This document shows, in pieces, positions 18,401 to 26,716 of a stretch of DNA of 43,326 bases. Made by a program: the position numbers and the translations under genes. The first letter of the stretch is position 1; the number at the start of each line of letters is the position of its first letter. The notes below the pieces were generated by a model, which searched no databases, had not been told where the DNA came from, and worked only from the letters and a program-made list of their open reading frames with translations. Source of the stretch: DASRRB01 sp036732755 (GTDB lineage: Bacteria; Planctomycetota; B15-G4; SIAN01); assembly GCA_036732755.1 (NCBI GenBank), contig DAINBU010000032.1:1-43326 (forward strand), given 5' to 3'.

Positions 18401-19101
18401 GCCGTTAGCGCGCTCGCCGGCCCGTCGGAGGGGGCCGCTCGTCGCCCCGGCGCCAACGTCCGCCACGCCGGGATCGACAGCGCGACGACCACTACCGCCG
18501 CGGCCGCCCACGTCGCGAGCGGCGCGAGGCTCGTCGGCGCCAGCGCGAGCGGCGCCATCGCCGCAAGCCAGTCCCTCCGCGAGCCGCCGTGCGCCTCGTC
18601 GAGCCTCTTCCTCAGTTGTTCGAGCGCCCTTGCCACCTGCGTCCGCACCGTCGCGACCGGACAGTCGAGCCGCTTCGCGATCGCCCGCGGCGGCAGCTCC
18701 TCGAAGAAGCGCAGGAAGACGACGCGCCGGTACTTCTCGTCGAGCGCGCCCACCGCCTCGACAAGCCGCCGCTCCGTCTCGAGGCGCGCCGCGATCTCGG
18801 CGGCCGAAGGCTGCGCCTCCGGGCCGGCCGACGACGACTCGCGCGCTTCACGGCGGACGTCGCGGCGGTTCGCGTCGCTCGCGGCGCTGCGCACGACGCG
18901 CTTGAGCCAGGCGCGGATGCCTGCGTCGAAGGCCGGCGGCGAGCGCAGCGCCCGCAGCCACGTCTCCTGCTCGACGTCCTCGGCGGCGGCGGCGTCGTGC
19001 ACGAGCGCGTGCGCGAGCGAGCGGACGAAGCGGCGGTGGGTGAGCAGCTCCTCGATCGGGCGGGCGGCGGCGTCTCCTTCCATGGCTCCGATCTCCGGCA
19101 T
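15493..19101 (-). CDS. ECF sigma factor fused through a membrane helix to large carboxypeptidase-regulatory-like repeats
   Basis: The gene encodes 1202 residues in one frame. Residues about 17-75 are sigma region 2 (DAAAAEDVEQETWLRAL) and about 115-165 region 4 (LDEKYRRVVFLRFFEEL, CPVATVRTQVARALEQLRKR). A membrane helix at about 193-212 (APLATWAAAAVVVVALSIPA) follows. The remaining ~980 residues are beta-rich with at least five carboxypeptidase-regulatory-like modules, each starting with a phrase such as GTIVDGQREPLADAEVEL, GRVLGRDRAPIAGVRF, GRVVDSSGHPLAGCELNV or GRVVDEEGRPIGGAWVRA. The design puts the sigma domain in the cytoplasm and the modules outside, so the sigma factor is tethered to its own sensor. 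Release would need proteolysis, or it may act while bound. ECF factors with C-terminal extensions are known from planctomycetes; this domain combination I place by inference. Confidence 0.85.
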   Translation of the reverse strand: MPEIGAMEGDAAARPIEELLTHRRFVRSLAHALVHDAAAAEDVEQETWLRALRSPPAFDAGIRAWLKRVVRSAASDANRRDVRREARESSSAGPEAQPSAAEIAARLETERRLVEAVGALDEKYRRVVFLRFFEELPPRAIAKRLDCPVATVRTQVARALEQLRKRLDEAHGGSRRDWLAAMAPLALAPTSLAPLATWAAAAVVVVALSIPAWRTLAPGRRAAPSDGPASALTAETAPSKTPAATSAATDGGATVVAEATATGSVSGTIVDGQREPLADAEVELRDYYGDTARLAVRTNGAGEFHIARVPFGFFWLSARKPGAVAAQRQIDIDVNTPDVTDLRLTLWRSRPIHGSVVEAGGAMVSGAKVVASFDDIKRRWPATSTTTGVDGRFTLADVPLHPILLSVFAAGHVPLRGRAVAADESEVRLTLSPDVPATLHVRLDAAPGVDLSHGLEGPVHLRIAPFGETVSMRGESIYEFRQELDLPAGTTSLDLRDLAPGDYEVVATCSSAQLRPSTQRVTASLDGPSTAEIIVDRLRAPIAIHGRVLGRDRAPIAGVRFTAMSHGSPATSTHVVCDDRGSFSFVGAIGERETLGFIPDDPGQLFVGDSSFLRRAWLPVVEGAPIELTLAPCERILGRVVDSSGHPLAGCELNVTSTARPSGLLAKSYTAVDGRFELAGALAGLPLKLALVGEHGYTPQTIEPGLEPAERRTDVVLQIPRFARIRGRVVDEEGRPIGGAWVRAIPAATQRRWDGDFWMLLLATAVTDDDGRFVLDSIQPSTNRVGIGTDPRSAAEVVEIPIALAEGEERDDVLFTLSRRHAAPGRIRVRVEWDDGTPEPDALIFSPPTSDDGLRLDKSATADFAGPAAGTRGVYARYTQRTAEGATCVDSEVVEAVSGGPLLTLRLKRPRFGRLTATLPDSIHAADLVGLQVDALIPSSTGQSMRRMLEVPWSVEGATLALGPLTEGHYDMLSIEGPAIRRFRRAVDVAPDRTTDLGLLKLEPLASVETRVSDATGAPLGDAEFDEHADLLHPSGRVLSTRTTLHADEGGIIDLPGNTDRGVFRAPGFAPCQWHRTVNKPGSVVLLREGALRLRDVPDEARTSPSPWCFAVEVHPDEKSAASYPQWLMYGASVVSCENDTLPHLPATRVVVHFWRGNDLTAGRFPDRPAPIPEQPEPGRYYRIEAAVLADQVSDVSIAPKH

Positions 19102-19303
19102 GGGTCCATTCTCCGGCGAGGAGGGCGGACGTTCCTCGCGATCTCTCCTGCCAACGCCACCGCAGAGGAAATCGCTTCACGAGTCGCGCGTTACACCCGC
19201 GTGACCGCCCTCCCCGCGCGGACGCCGTAGGTTTCGACGAAGAGGCGAGGGAACCGCGGTCGGCACTCGAGGTCTGCCGCGGCCCCAATTCGGAGAGCCT
19301 GCA

Positions 19304-21616
19304 ATGAACCTTGGAATGCCCCTCGCCGCGTCGGTCGGCCGCGCGCTGATCGCCTCGCTTGTCGTTTCGGCCGCGGCGGTGCCGGCGCCTGCGCAATCGG
19401 GTTTGCCGCCGCTCTTCGCGTCCGACGCCGAACTCTTGCGCTGCACCGACTTCGTCGTGCCGGGCGCGCGCAGCTTCACGGTGTACCCGGCGCAGCAGGG
19501 GCTCGCGATCGTGCAAGTGCGCGCGAGCGTGAAGATCCTGGAAGAGACGGCGAGCACGACGCTGGAAGTCGAGCTCGTGAACCGCGGCAGCGTCCAGTCC
19601 GAGGCGGTGCTGCTGCTGCCAGTGCCCGAGGACGCGGCGGTCTCGGGCTTCGGCTTCGACGGCCCGGCTCCCGAGCCGACTGCGCGCATCCTGCCGCGCG
19701 AAGAGGCGCGCCGCCTCTACGACTCGATCGTGGCGCGCATCAAGGATCCGGCGCTGCTCGAGTTCGCCGGCAGCAACCTCGTCCGCTCGAGCGTGTTCCC
19801 GATCGCCCCCGGCGCGAAGCAGCGCGTGCGTCTCACCTACGAGCACCTGCTCGCGCGCGACGGCGCGCGCATCGACTACGTCCTGCCGCGCAGCGAGTCG
19901 CTCACGCACGGCGCGCCCTGGGCGATCGACGTCGAGGTCCGCTCGAACGGCGGCGTCGCGACGATCTACTCGCCGAGCCACGAATTGAAGGTCCGGCGCG
20001 AGTCGCGCGACTTCGTGCGGGCGAGCGTCACCGCGGCGAGCGCCACCAACCCCGGCGCGTTCCGCCTCTCCTTCCTGCGCAACGACGGCGACCTCGCGGC
20101 GTCGCTCTTCGCCTATCCCGACGGGCGCTGCGGCGGCGGCTACTTCCTGCTGGTCGCCGCGCCGCCCAAGCCGGCGGCGGACGCGCGCCCGCGCCCGCGC
20201 GAAGTCACGCTCGTGATCGACCGCTCGGGCAGCATGGCCGGCCCCAAGATGGACCAGGCGCGCACCGCCGCGCTGCAGGTGGTCGAGGGGCTCTCGCCCG
20301 CCGACGCCTTCAACATCATCGACTACTCGACGACCGTCGCGCAGTTCGCGGCGGGCCCGGTCGCCGCCACGCGCGACCAGCAGCGCGCAGCGCGCCGCTA
20401 CCTCGAGGAGATGCGGCCGAGCGGCGGCACCAACCTCTACGACGCCTTGAACGAAGCGCTCCGCCAGCCGCACGACGCGCAGCGCCTGCCGATCGTCCTG
20501 TTCCTGACCGACGGGATCCCGACCGTCCGCACCACTTCGGAGGCGGCGATCCGCGAGCTGGTCGAGAAGGGCAACCCGCACCAGCGGCGCGTTTTCACCT
20601 TCGGCGTCGGCAGCGACGTGAACGCGCCGCTGCTCGACCGCATCGCCGACGTCACGCGCGCCTCGACCACCTACGTGCTGCCGGGCGAGGACGTCGAGGT
20701 GAAGGTGGGGGAGGTCGACCGCCGCCTGCGCGGGCCGCTGCTCTCCGACCTGCGCGTCGAGGTGCTCGGTCGCGACGGCGAGGTCGACACGCGCCGCGTG
20801 CGCGACCTCGTCCCGGCGCAGATCCCCGACTGCTTCGAGGGCGACTCGCTCGTCCTGCTCGGCCGCTACGTCGGCGAGGGGCCGCTCGACCTGCGGATCA
20901 CCGGCACATCGGCCGGCCGCACCCGCGACTTCCGCTTCCACTTCGAGCTCTCGCACGCGACCACGCGCAACGCCTTCGTGCCGCGCCTGTGGGCGACGCG
21001 CCGCATCGCCTTCCTGGTCGATCAGGTGCGCGAGATGGGAGCGACGCTCTCGGTCGCGCTGCCGGGCCGGCCGACGGGCGTGCTGACCGATCCGCGCTTC
21101 CGCGAGCTCTCCGACGAGATCCTGCGCCTCTCGACCGAGTTCGGCGTGCTCACCGAGTACACGTCGTTCCTCGCCACCGACGGCGCCGACCTCGGCAACT
21201 GGCGCGAGCTCTCGCGCGCCTGCGGCGACAACCTGAACGAGAAGGCGGTCGGGCACCGCGTCGGCGACGAGGCGGTGGCGCAGGGCTGCAACTACAACGA
21301 CCGCAAGTCGAAGGGCTGGCAGGACTACCGCAACACCTACGTCGACGCGAAGCTCGACCGCGTCGAGATCGCCGACGTCCAGCAGGTGTGCGACCGCACC
21401 TTCTTCCGCCGCGGCGCGCGCTGGGTCGATGCGCGGCTCATCTCTTCGCAGCAGCCGCTCGAGCCCGACTCGATCGTCGAGTTCGGCAGCGCCGCGCATC
21501 GCGTCCTCCTCGACCAGTTCGTGAAAGAGGGGCGCCCCGGCGTGCTGTCGCTCGCCGGCGAAATCCTTCTCGAGCACGGCGGCAAGCGCGTGCTGGTCCG
21601 CAACACCTCGAACTGA
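19304..21616 (+). CDS. Secreted VIT and VWA domain protein
   Basis: This 770-residue exported protein has a signal peptide at residues 1-31 (ending PAPAQ). A VIT (inter-alpha-trypsin inhibitor) domain follows at about 50-200, with ILPREEARRLYDSIVAR and PGAKQRVRLTYEHLL. A VWA domain at about 295-460 has the MIDAS motif DRSGSM, then GGTNLYDALNEAL and LTDGIPT. The C-terminal 300 residues are beta-rich and include a Cys-containing segment. VIT-VWA proteins are surface or periplasmic binding proteins, and their exact ligand is usually unknown. ATG 19304 has GGAGAG about seven bases upstream. It is divergent from the sigma-fusion gene, with 200 bases between, and 24 bases ahead of a second VWA gene. 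Confidence 0.85.
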   Translation: MNLGMPLAASVGRALIASLVVSAAAVPAPAQSGLPPLFASDAELLRCTDFVVPGARSFTVYPAQQGLAIVQVRASVKILEETASTTLEVELVNRGSVQSEAVLLLPVPEDAAVSGFGFDGPAPEPTARILPREEARRLYDSIVARIKDPALLEFAGSNLVRSSVFPIAPGAKQRVRLTYEHLLARDGARIDYVLPRSESLTHGAPWAIDVEVRSNGGVATIYSPSHELKVRRESRDFVRASVTAASATNPGAFRLSFLRNDGDLAASLFAYPDGRCGGGYFLLVAAPPKPAADARPRPREVTLVIDRSGSMAGPKMDQARTAALQVVEGLSPADAFNIIDYSTTVAQFAAGPVAATRDQQRAARRYLEEMRPSGGTNLYDALNEALRQPHDAQRLPIVLFLTDGIPTVRTTSEAAIRELVEKGNPHQRRVFTFGVGSDVNAPLLDRIADVTRASTTYVLPGEDVEVKVGEVDRRLRGPLLSDLRVEVLGRDGEVDTRRVRDLVPAQIPDCFEGDSLVLLGRYVGEGPLDLRITGTSAGRTRDFRFHFELSHATTRNAFVPRLWATRRIAFLVDQVREMGATLSVALPGRPTGVLTDPRFRELSDEILRLSTEFGVLTEYTSFLATDGADLGNWRELSRACGDNLNEKAVGHRVGDEAVAQGCNYNDRKSKGWQDYRNTYVDAKLDRVEIADVQQVCDRTFFRRGARWVDARLISSQQPLEPDSIVEFGSAAHRVLLDQFVKEGRPGVLSLAGEILLEHGGKRVLVRNTSN

Positions 21617-21640
21617 ATCCCCCCTCAGCAGGAGAACCCC

Positions 21641-22897
21641 ATGGATCGCTCCCACTTCCGCCTCGCCCGGCACTGGACGCTGCGCGGCCTCGCCTTCGGG
21701 GCGCTCGGCACGCTCGGACTCGCCGCGCCCGCGCACGACGGCGACGCCGAGACCGTGAAGAAGGCCGCCGGTGCGACGGCGCCGCGGCGTCCCGTCGACC
21801 TCGCCATCTGCCTCGACACGAGCGGGAGCATGGACGGGCTGATCGATGCGGCGCGCCAGAAGATCTGGTCGATCGTGAACGACCTGGCACTCGCGACGCC
21901 GACGCCGCGGCTGCGCATCGCGCTGCTCACCTACGGCAACGACGGCCACGACGCCGAGCGCGGCTGGGTCGCGGTCGACGCGCCCTTCACCGAGGACCTC
22001 GACACCGTCTCGGCGAAGCTCTTCGCGCTCAAGACCAACGGCGGCACGGAGCTCGTCGCGCGCGTCCTCGACGCGGCGTCGCGGCTCGCCTGGTCGGAGG
22101 AGAAGGACGCGCTCAAGCTGATCGTCGTCGCCGGCAACGAGTCGGCGGAGCAGGACAGCAAGCTCGACTTCCGGAACGTCTGCAAGAACCTGGTCGAGCA
22201 CGGCGTCCTGGTCGACTCGATCTACTGCGGCAACCCCGCCGACGGCCTCGCGCCGGCGTGGAAGGAAGTGGCGCAGCGCGCCGACGGCCAGTTCGCCGCA
22301 ATCGACCAGCAGAACGGCACCGTCACGATCTCGACCCCCTTCGACTCCGAGCTCGCCGCGCTCTCGAACTCGATCAACGACACCTACCTCTGGTTCGGCG
22401 CCGCCGGCGCCGCCGCCTGCGAGAACCAGAAGGCCCAGGATTCGAACGCCTCCGGGGCCAACGCCGCCACCTGCGCGGCCCGGGCGATGACCAAGGGCGG
22501 GGCCGCCTACTGGTCCCGCAACGACCTCGTCGACGCCGTGAAGGCGGGGACGGTCAAGGTCGAGGAGGTGAAGAAGGAGGAGCTCCCGGAGAAGATGCGG
22601 GAGATGACGACCGAGCAGAAGCAGAAGTGCATCGACGACGCGGGCCTCCGCCGCGCCGAGATCGCCAAGAAGATCCAGGAGTCCGGCGCGAAGCGCGACG
22701 CCTACGTGGCCGAAGAGATGAAGAAGCAGGCCAAGGACGACAAGAACTCGTTCGATCGCGCGGTCCGCGACGCGGTGCGCCAGCAGGCGGCGACGCGGGG
22801 GTTCAAGTTCCCCGAGGATCCGAAGCAGCCGGCGCCTTCGAACGAAGCGCCGAAGAGCGAGACGCCGAAGAGCGAAGCGCCGAGGAAGGGTGAATGA
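21641..22897 (+). CDS. Secreted VWA domain protein with charged C-terminal tail
   Basis: The protein has 418 residues. A signal peptide or anchor lies at about 1-32 (LRGLAFGALGTLGLAAPA). A VWA domain at about 50-235 has DTSGSM and the metal-supporting Thr in TNGGTELV. The rest is helical and strongly charged, likely coiled coil (residues 300-390), and ends in three 15-base tandem repeats encoding EAPKS-like units. The start has AGGAGA about six bases upstream. The stop overlaps the response-regulator start as ATGA, so this sensor-like protein is translationally coupled to the two-component pair, which suggests that it acts in the same pathway. The ligand is unknown. Confidence 0.82.
   Translation: MDRSHFRLARHWTLRGLAFGALGTLGLAAPAHDGDAETVKKAAGATAPRRPVDLAICLDTSGSMDGLIDAARQKIWSIVNDLALATPTPRLRIALLTYGNDGHDAERGWVAVDAPFTEDLDTVSAKLFALKTNGGTELVARVLDAASRLAWSEEKDALKLIVVAGNESAEQDSKLDFRNVCKNLVEHGVLVDSIYCGNPADGLAPAWKEVAQRADGQFAAIDQQNGTVTISTPFDSELAALSNSINDTYLWFGAAGAAACENQKAQDSNASGANAATCAARAMTKGGAAYWSRNDLVDAVKAGTVKVEEVKKEELPEKMREMTTEQKQKCIDDAGLRRAEIAKKIQESGAKRDAYVAEEMKKQAKDDKNSFDRAVRDAVRQQAATRGFKFPEDPKQPAPSNEAPKSETPKSEAPRKGE
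22844..22888 (+). repeat. Three 15-base tandem repeats in the VWA gene tail
   Basis: Three consecutive 15-base units of the form GA(A/G)(G/A)CGCCGAAGAGC lie just before the stop, the last one diverged. They encode EAPKS, ETPKS and EAPRK. Such repeats can change in number by slippage and would alter only the tail length. Confidence 0.7.
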
Positions 22898-23607
22898 CCG
22901 CACGTGCGCGAGTGCTGGTGGTCGAGGACGACGCCGCGATCCGGCGCGGCCTGACCGATGCGCTCCAGTTCGGCGGCTACGACGTGACGGCGTGCGGCGA
23001 CGGCCGGGAGGGCCTCCAGACCGGCCTCGCCGCCGCCATCGACCTGGCGCTGCTCGACGTCGTGCTGCCGGGCGTCGGCGGCTTCGAGCTGCTCGCCGCG
23101 CTGCGCCACGCGAAGCCGGCGCTGCCGGTGATCATGGTCACCGCGCGCGGTGCCGAGGCGGACCGCGTGCACGGGCTGAAGGGCGGCGCCGACGACTACG
23201 TGGTCAAGCCGTTCAGCGCGCGGGAGCTGCTGGCGAGAGTCGAGGCGGTGCTGCGCCGCTCGCCGGCGCGGCCGGCCGCGACGGGTGCGCTGAGCTGGCC
23301 GGGCGGGCGCGTCGACTTCGCGCGCTGTGAAGTGACGCGCGCCGACGGCGCGAGCGAGACGCTCTCCGAGAAGGAGCTCGCGATCCTGCGCTACTTGTCG
23401 GGCGCGCGCGAGCGCGTCGTCTCGCGCGACGAGCTGCTCGAGCGGATCTGGGGCCTCGACCCGCGTGGGCTCGAGACGCGGACGGTCGACATGCACGTGG
23501 CGCGGCTGCGCGAGAAGCTCGGCGGCGGTGAAGCGGTGGTCGCGACGGTGCGTGGGCGCGGATACTCGCTGGCGCCCCAGGTCGCGGTCGAGACGGAGAC
23601 CGGATGA
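22894..23607 (+). CDS. OmpR/PhoB-family response regulator
   Basis: This 237-residue DNA-binding regulator has a receiver domain at about 1-120: acidic pair at Glu11-Asp13, phospho-acceptor Asp55 in LALLDVVLPG, Thr in VTARG, and the conserved Lys in VVKPFSA. A winged-helix effector at about 140-230 contains LSEKELAILRYLSG and RTVDMHVARLREKLGG with the GRGY end motif. It overlaps both neighbours by four bases (ATGA): the VWA gene before and its kinase after. Targets are unknown; the VWA gene and its own operon are natural candidates. Confidence 0.93.
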   Translation: MTARARVLVVEDDAAIRRGLTDALQFGGYDVTACGDGREGLQTGLAAAIDLALLDVVLPGVGGFELLAALRHAKPALPVIMVTARGAEADRVHGLKGGADDYVVKPFSARELLARVEAVLRRSPARPAATGALSWPGGRVDFARCEVTRADGASETLSEKELAILRYLSGARERVVSRDELLERIWGLDPRGLETRTVDMHVARLREKLGGGEAVVATVRGRGYSLAPQVAVETETG

Positions 23608-25448
23608 GGCGGACGCGCTCCCTGTGGTGGGCCGGCTACGGCGCGTGCGCGGTGCTCGTGCTCGCGGCGCTCGGTTTCCTGTCGCGCACCGCGCTCGAGC
23701 TGGAGCGCGCGACCGCCAGCGCGGGGAGCCACGCCCGCTTCCAGGACCGCATGCGCGTCGCGCTCTGGCGCATGGACTCGCTCGTCCTCCCGCTGCTCGC
23801 CCGCGAAGGCGCGCGCCCCTACTTCGAGTACCTCGCCTACTACCCGCAGGAGCGCGCCTACAACCGCTTCCTCACCGAGCTCCAGAAGGGCGACGTCCTC
23901 ACGCCGTCGCCGCTGCTCAATCGCGCGCCGGAGCACGTCCACCTCCACTTTCAAATCGACGCCACGGGCACGTTCACTTCGCCGCAGGTTCCGCGCGGCA
24001 ACCTGCTCGACCTCGCCATCTCGAGCTGCGCGCCCGGCGCGATGCTCGAACGGCGCGACGGCTGGCTCGAGAAGGCGCGCGAGCGCGTCCCGATCGAGCC
24101 GGTGCGGCAGCGCGTGCGCGACGCCGAGAAGGGCGAGGAGGCGCTCTCGGGCCAGTGGCTCGCGCCCCATCCGCTGCCGAGCGCGCAGTTCCGCGCCGTC
24201 GCCCCCGACCCCGGCGAGTCGCAGGCGCGCCAGAAGACGACCTACAAGTCGAAGCGCGACGCGCAGAGCGCGGCCGACCTGCTCGCGAACGCCGGCGGGA
24301 ACAACGACGCCGGATCGAATCTCGAGTTCAAGCCGATCGAGGGGGGCGTCACGACGGTGCACGTCGGCACCCTGATCCCGCTCTGGCTCGGCGCGGGCGA
24401 GCCCGACCTCTTCCTGTTCCGGCGCGTGGACGTGGGCGACGTCGAGTTCCTGCAGGGCGTCTGGCTCGACTGGGCGGCGCTGCGCACCGCGCTGATCGGC
24501 GAGGTCGCCGAGCTGCTGCCGGCGTGCCGCCTCGAGCCGCTCACGCTGACCGACGTGAACTGGACCGGGAGCGAGCCGTCGTCGCTCGCGACGATCCCGG
24601 TCCGCCTCGCCGCGCCCGAGCCGCCGCCCGCGCCTGCTGCCAATGGCGGCTGGCGGCCGGTGCACGGGACGCTCGCGGTCACGTGGGGGGCGACGCTCGC
24701 GGCGCTGGTCGCCGCCGGCTTCGTCCTGCGTGCGATCCTGCAGCTCGGCGAGCGGCGCAACCGCTTCGCGTCGGCGGTGACGCACGAGCTGCGCACGCCG
24801 CTCACGACGTTCCGCATGTATTCGGAGATGCTGGCCGACGACATGGTGCGCGAGCCGGCGCAGCGCGCGCTCTACCTGCAGACGCTGAAGGAGGAGTCGA
24901 CGCGCCTCTCGACGCTGGTCGAGAACGTGCTGGCCTACGCCCGTCTCGAGGAAGGGCGCGGCGGCGCGCGGCGCGAACGGATCGCGCTCGCGGAGTTGAT
25001 CGCGCGCCACCGGCCGGTGCTCGAGCGGCGCGCACGCGACGGCGGGCTCGCGCTCGAGGTCGTGGGCGAGGTCGGGGGCGAAGTGGGGGCCGCCGAGCTC
25101 GAGACCGACGTCGACGCGGTCGGCCAGGTGCTCTTCAACCTCGTCGACAACGCCTGCAAGTACGCCAAGGGGTCGACGCCCGCGGCGCTCGAGCTCTCGG
25201 CCCGCGTCGAGCCGGCGCGCGTCGTCCTGCGCGTGCGCGACCACGGGCCGGGCGTCGATCCCGCGACGGCGCGGCAGATCTTCGCGCCCTTCGACCGCGG
25301 CGCGCGCAATGGCGACCCGGCGCCCGGCGTCGGGCTCGGCCTCGCGCTCGCGCGCGGGATCGCGGCCGATTTGCGCGGCGCGCTCACGCTCGAGACGGCC
25401 GACGGATCGGGCGCCTGCTTCGAGCTCGCGCTGCCGCGCGCACGCTGA
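23604..25448 (+). CDS. Membrane sensor histidine kinase
   Basis: The protein has 614 residues. A membrane helix at about 8-28 is followed by a large extracytoplasmic region of about 330 residues that matches no sensor family I recognise, then a second helix at about 363-383. The H-box FASAVTHELRTPLTTFR contains phosphorylated His394; no HAMP domain is evident between helix two and the H-box. The ATPase domain has the N-box NLVDNACKYA, G1 RDHGPGVDP, F-box IFAPFDRG and G2 GVGLGLALARG. It is the cognate kinase of the response regulator, which it overlaps by four bases. The sensed signal is unknown, but the coupled VWA protein suggests an envelope ligand. Confidence 0.93.
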   Translation: MRRTRSLWWAGYGACAVLVLAALGFLSRTALELERATASAGSHARFQDRMRVALWRMDSLVLPLLAREGARPYFEYLAYYPQERAYNRFLTELQKGDVLTPSPLLNRAPEHVHLHFQIDATGTFTSPQVPRGNLLDLAISSCAPGAMLERRDGWLEKARERVPIEPVRQRVRDAEKGEEALSGQWLAPHPLPSAQFRAVAPDPGESQARQKTTYKSKRDAQSAADLLANAGGNNDAGSNLEFKPIEGGVTTVHVGTLIPLWLGAGEPDLFLFRRVDVGDVEFLQGVWLDWAALRTALIGEVAELLPACRLEPLTLTDVNWTGSEPSSLATIPVRLAAPEPPPAPAANGGWRPVHGTLAVTWGATLAALVAAGFVLRAILQLGERRNRFASAVTHELRTPLTTFRMYSEMLADDMVREPAQRALYLQTLKEESTRLSTLVENVLAYARLEEGRGGARRERIALAELIARHRPVLERRARDGGLALEVVGEVGGEVGAAELETDVDAVGQVLFNLVDNACKYAKGSTPAALELSARVEPARVVLRVRDHGPGVDPATARQIFAPFDRGARNGDPAPGVGLGLALARGIAADLRGALTLETADGSGACFELALPRAR

Positions 25449-25489
25449 AGCTCCGCCGCCGGCGCGGCGCACGCGACTACAATCGCGCC

Positions 25490-26647
25490 GTGGATCGCAA
25501 GCGCGACGCACCCATTCCGTGGTCGGTCTCCCTGCCGTGCATCGCGGCGGTCGTCGCGCTCGCGTTCGGCTGGCGGGCGCTCGGACGGCGACAGGACGAG
25601 CTGGCATCGGCGAAGGCCGCGCCGCCCCCTTCGGCCGCGGCGACGAAGCCCGCGTTCGAGCCGAAACCCATCGTCGAAGTGGAGCACGAGCCGCCGCCCG
25701 TCGTCGCGCCGACGCCGGGTCCCGCGCCGGCTGCGAATCCCGTTGCGGCGCCGACTCCGGCGCCGGCTGCGACGACGGCGCCGCGCGAGACGCCCGTCGC
25801 GAAGTCGTCCTGGACGCCGCTCTCGAAGTTCGGCGAGGAGGGATCCGGCGAGAGCACGAAGCGGCAGGCCGCCACGGCGGTGGCCCAGCTGCGCGATCGC
25901 GTGGGCCGCGACGCGGCCCGCTACTTCGTCCGCGCCGAGCCGTCGTCGCGCATGTTCGTCGTCACCTCCGAGCGCGGCAGCTCCGATCGGGGGGAGAAGC
26001 TCCTCCGCTTCCTCGTTCCGTTCGGCGAGCGCCTCGAAGCGCTCGTACTGGCTCCGGCGAAGATCGCCGCGTCGACGCGACTGTGGGTCGCCGTCCACGT
26101 GTCCCAGGACGATCCGTTGCCGCTCGACATCGAGCTCTTCGCTGGATTCAGCGTCCGCGCCGCCGACGAGGCCTTCGACGTGCGCGACATCGGCCGCATG
26201 GCGGCCGTCCAGCAGATGCGCAGGATGCTCGCGCATGGGCCGGAGAGCCAGCCGCTCGAATGGCTGATCGTCGGCGTGGTCGGCGCGGCGGCGAGCGAAT
26301 CTCTCGCGGACGCGATGCGCTTCAAGGATCCGGCCGCGGTGGACGGCTCCGCGGGATTCGGTGCGCCGCTCCCGTCGCTCTCCGATCTCGTGGCGTGGCG
26401 GACCCTCGAACCGGGTCTCGATGCTGCCGGAAGCAATCGCCGCAGCGCGCTCGCCACGTCGTTCGTCGCCTTCTGCCTCGAACGCGGCCCGAAGGATCCG
26501 CGCGCCGCCGGCCTCTTCGAATTGCTGCGCCTCGACGGCCGCTCGCTGCCGGAGGAGGCGGCCGCGCGCGACGCAGAGATCGCCGCGCGCCTCGGTGCCA
26601 CCCGGCTCGACGAGCTCGACGCCGCCTGGCAGGCGGCGCGGCGCTGA
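25490..26647 (+). CDS. Membrane-anchored protein resembling a catalytically dead peptidase-MA domain
   Basis: About 385 residues from GTG 25490. An N-terminal anchor (VSLPCIAAVVALAFGW) is followed by a Pro/Ala/Glu linker, then a domain at about 125-385. Its layout follows bacterial peptidase-MA/DUF1570 proteins, including the end LGATRLDELDAAWQAARR. Where those proteins have HExxH and a downstream W..EG, this one has QQMRR in AAVQQMRRMLAHG and WLIVGVVG, so both zinc-binding elements appear to be lost. I infer a non-catalytic homologue; this is a pattern match and not a search result. TACAAT at 25478-25483 lies seven bases before GTG and could be a -10 box for a leaderless transcript, but no -35 is visible. 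It starts 41 bases after the kinase gene and may be read through from it. Confidence 0.65.
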   Translation: MDRKRDAPIPWSVSLPCIAAVVALAFGWRALGRRQDELASAKAAPPPSAAATKPAFEPKPIVEVEHEPPPVVAPTPGPAPAANPVAAPTPAPAATTAPRETPVAKSSWTPLSKFGEEGSGESTKRQAATAVAQLRDRVGRDAARYFVRAEPSSRMFVVTSERGSSDRGEKLLRFLVPFGERLEALVLAPAKIAASTRLWVAVHVSQDDPLPLDIELFAGFSVRAADEAFDVRDIGRMAAVQQMRRMLAHGPESQPLEWLIVGVVGAAASESLADAMRFKDPAAVDGSAGFGAPLPSLSDLVAWRTLEPGLDAAGSNRRSALATSFVAFCLERGPKDPRAAGLFELLRLDGRSLPEEAAARDAEIAARLGATRLDELDAAWQAARR

Positions 26648-26716
26648 GGCCCCCGGAAGTTTTCACGCGCCGCCCCCGGGCGCCTCTTTCGACGCGACGC
26701 CCCCCGGAGCCTGCCC

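Noticed and set aside
25478..25483. TACAAT as a promoter for a leaderless gene
   Set aside because: Good -10 match seven bases before GTG, but no -35 element at 16-18 bases; mentioned only within the gene entry.
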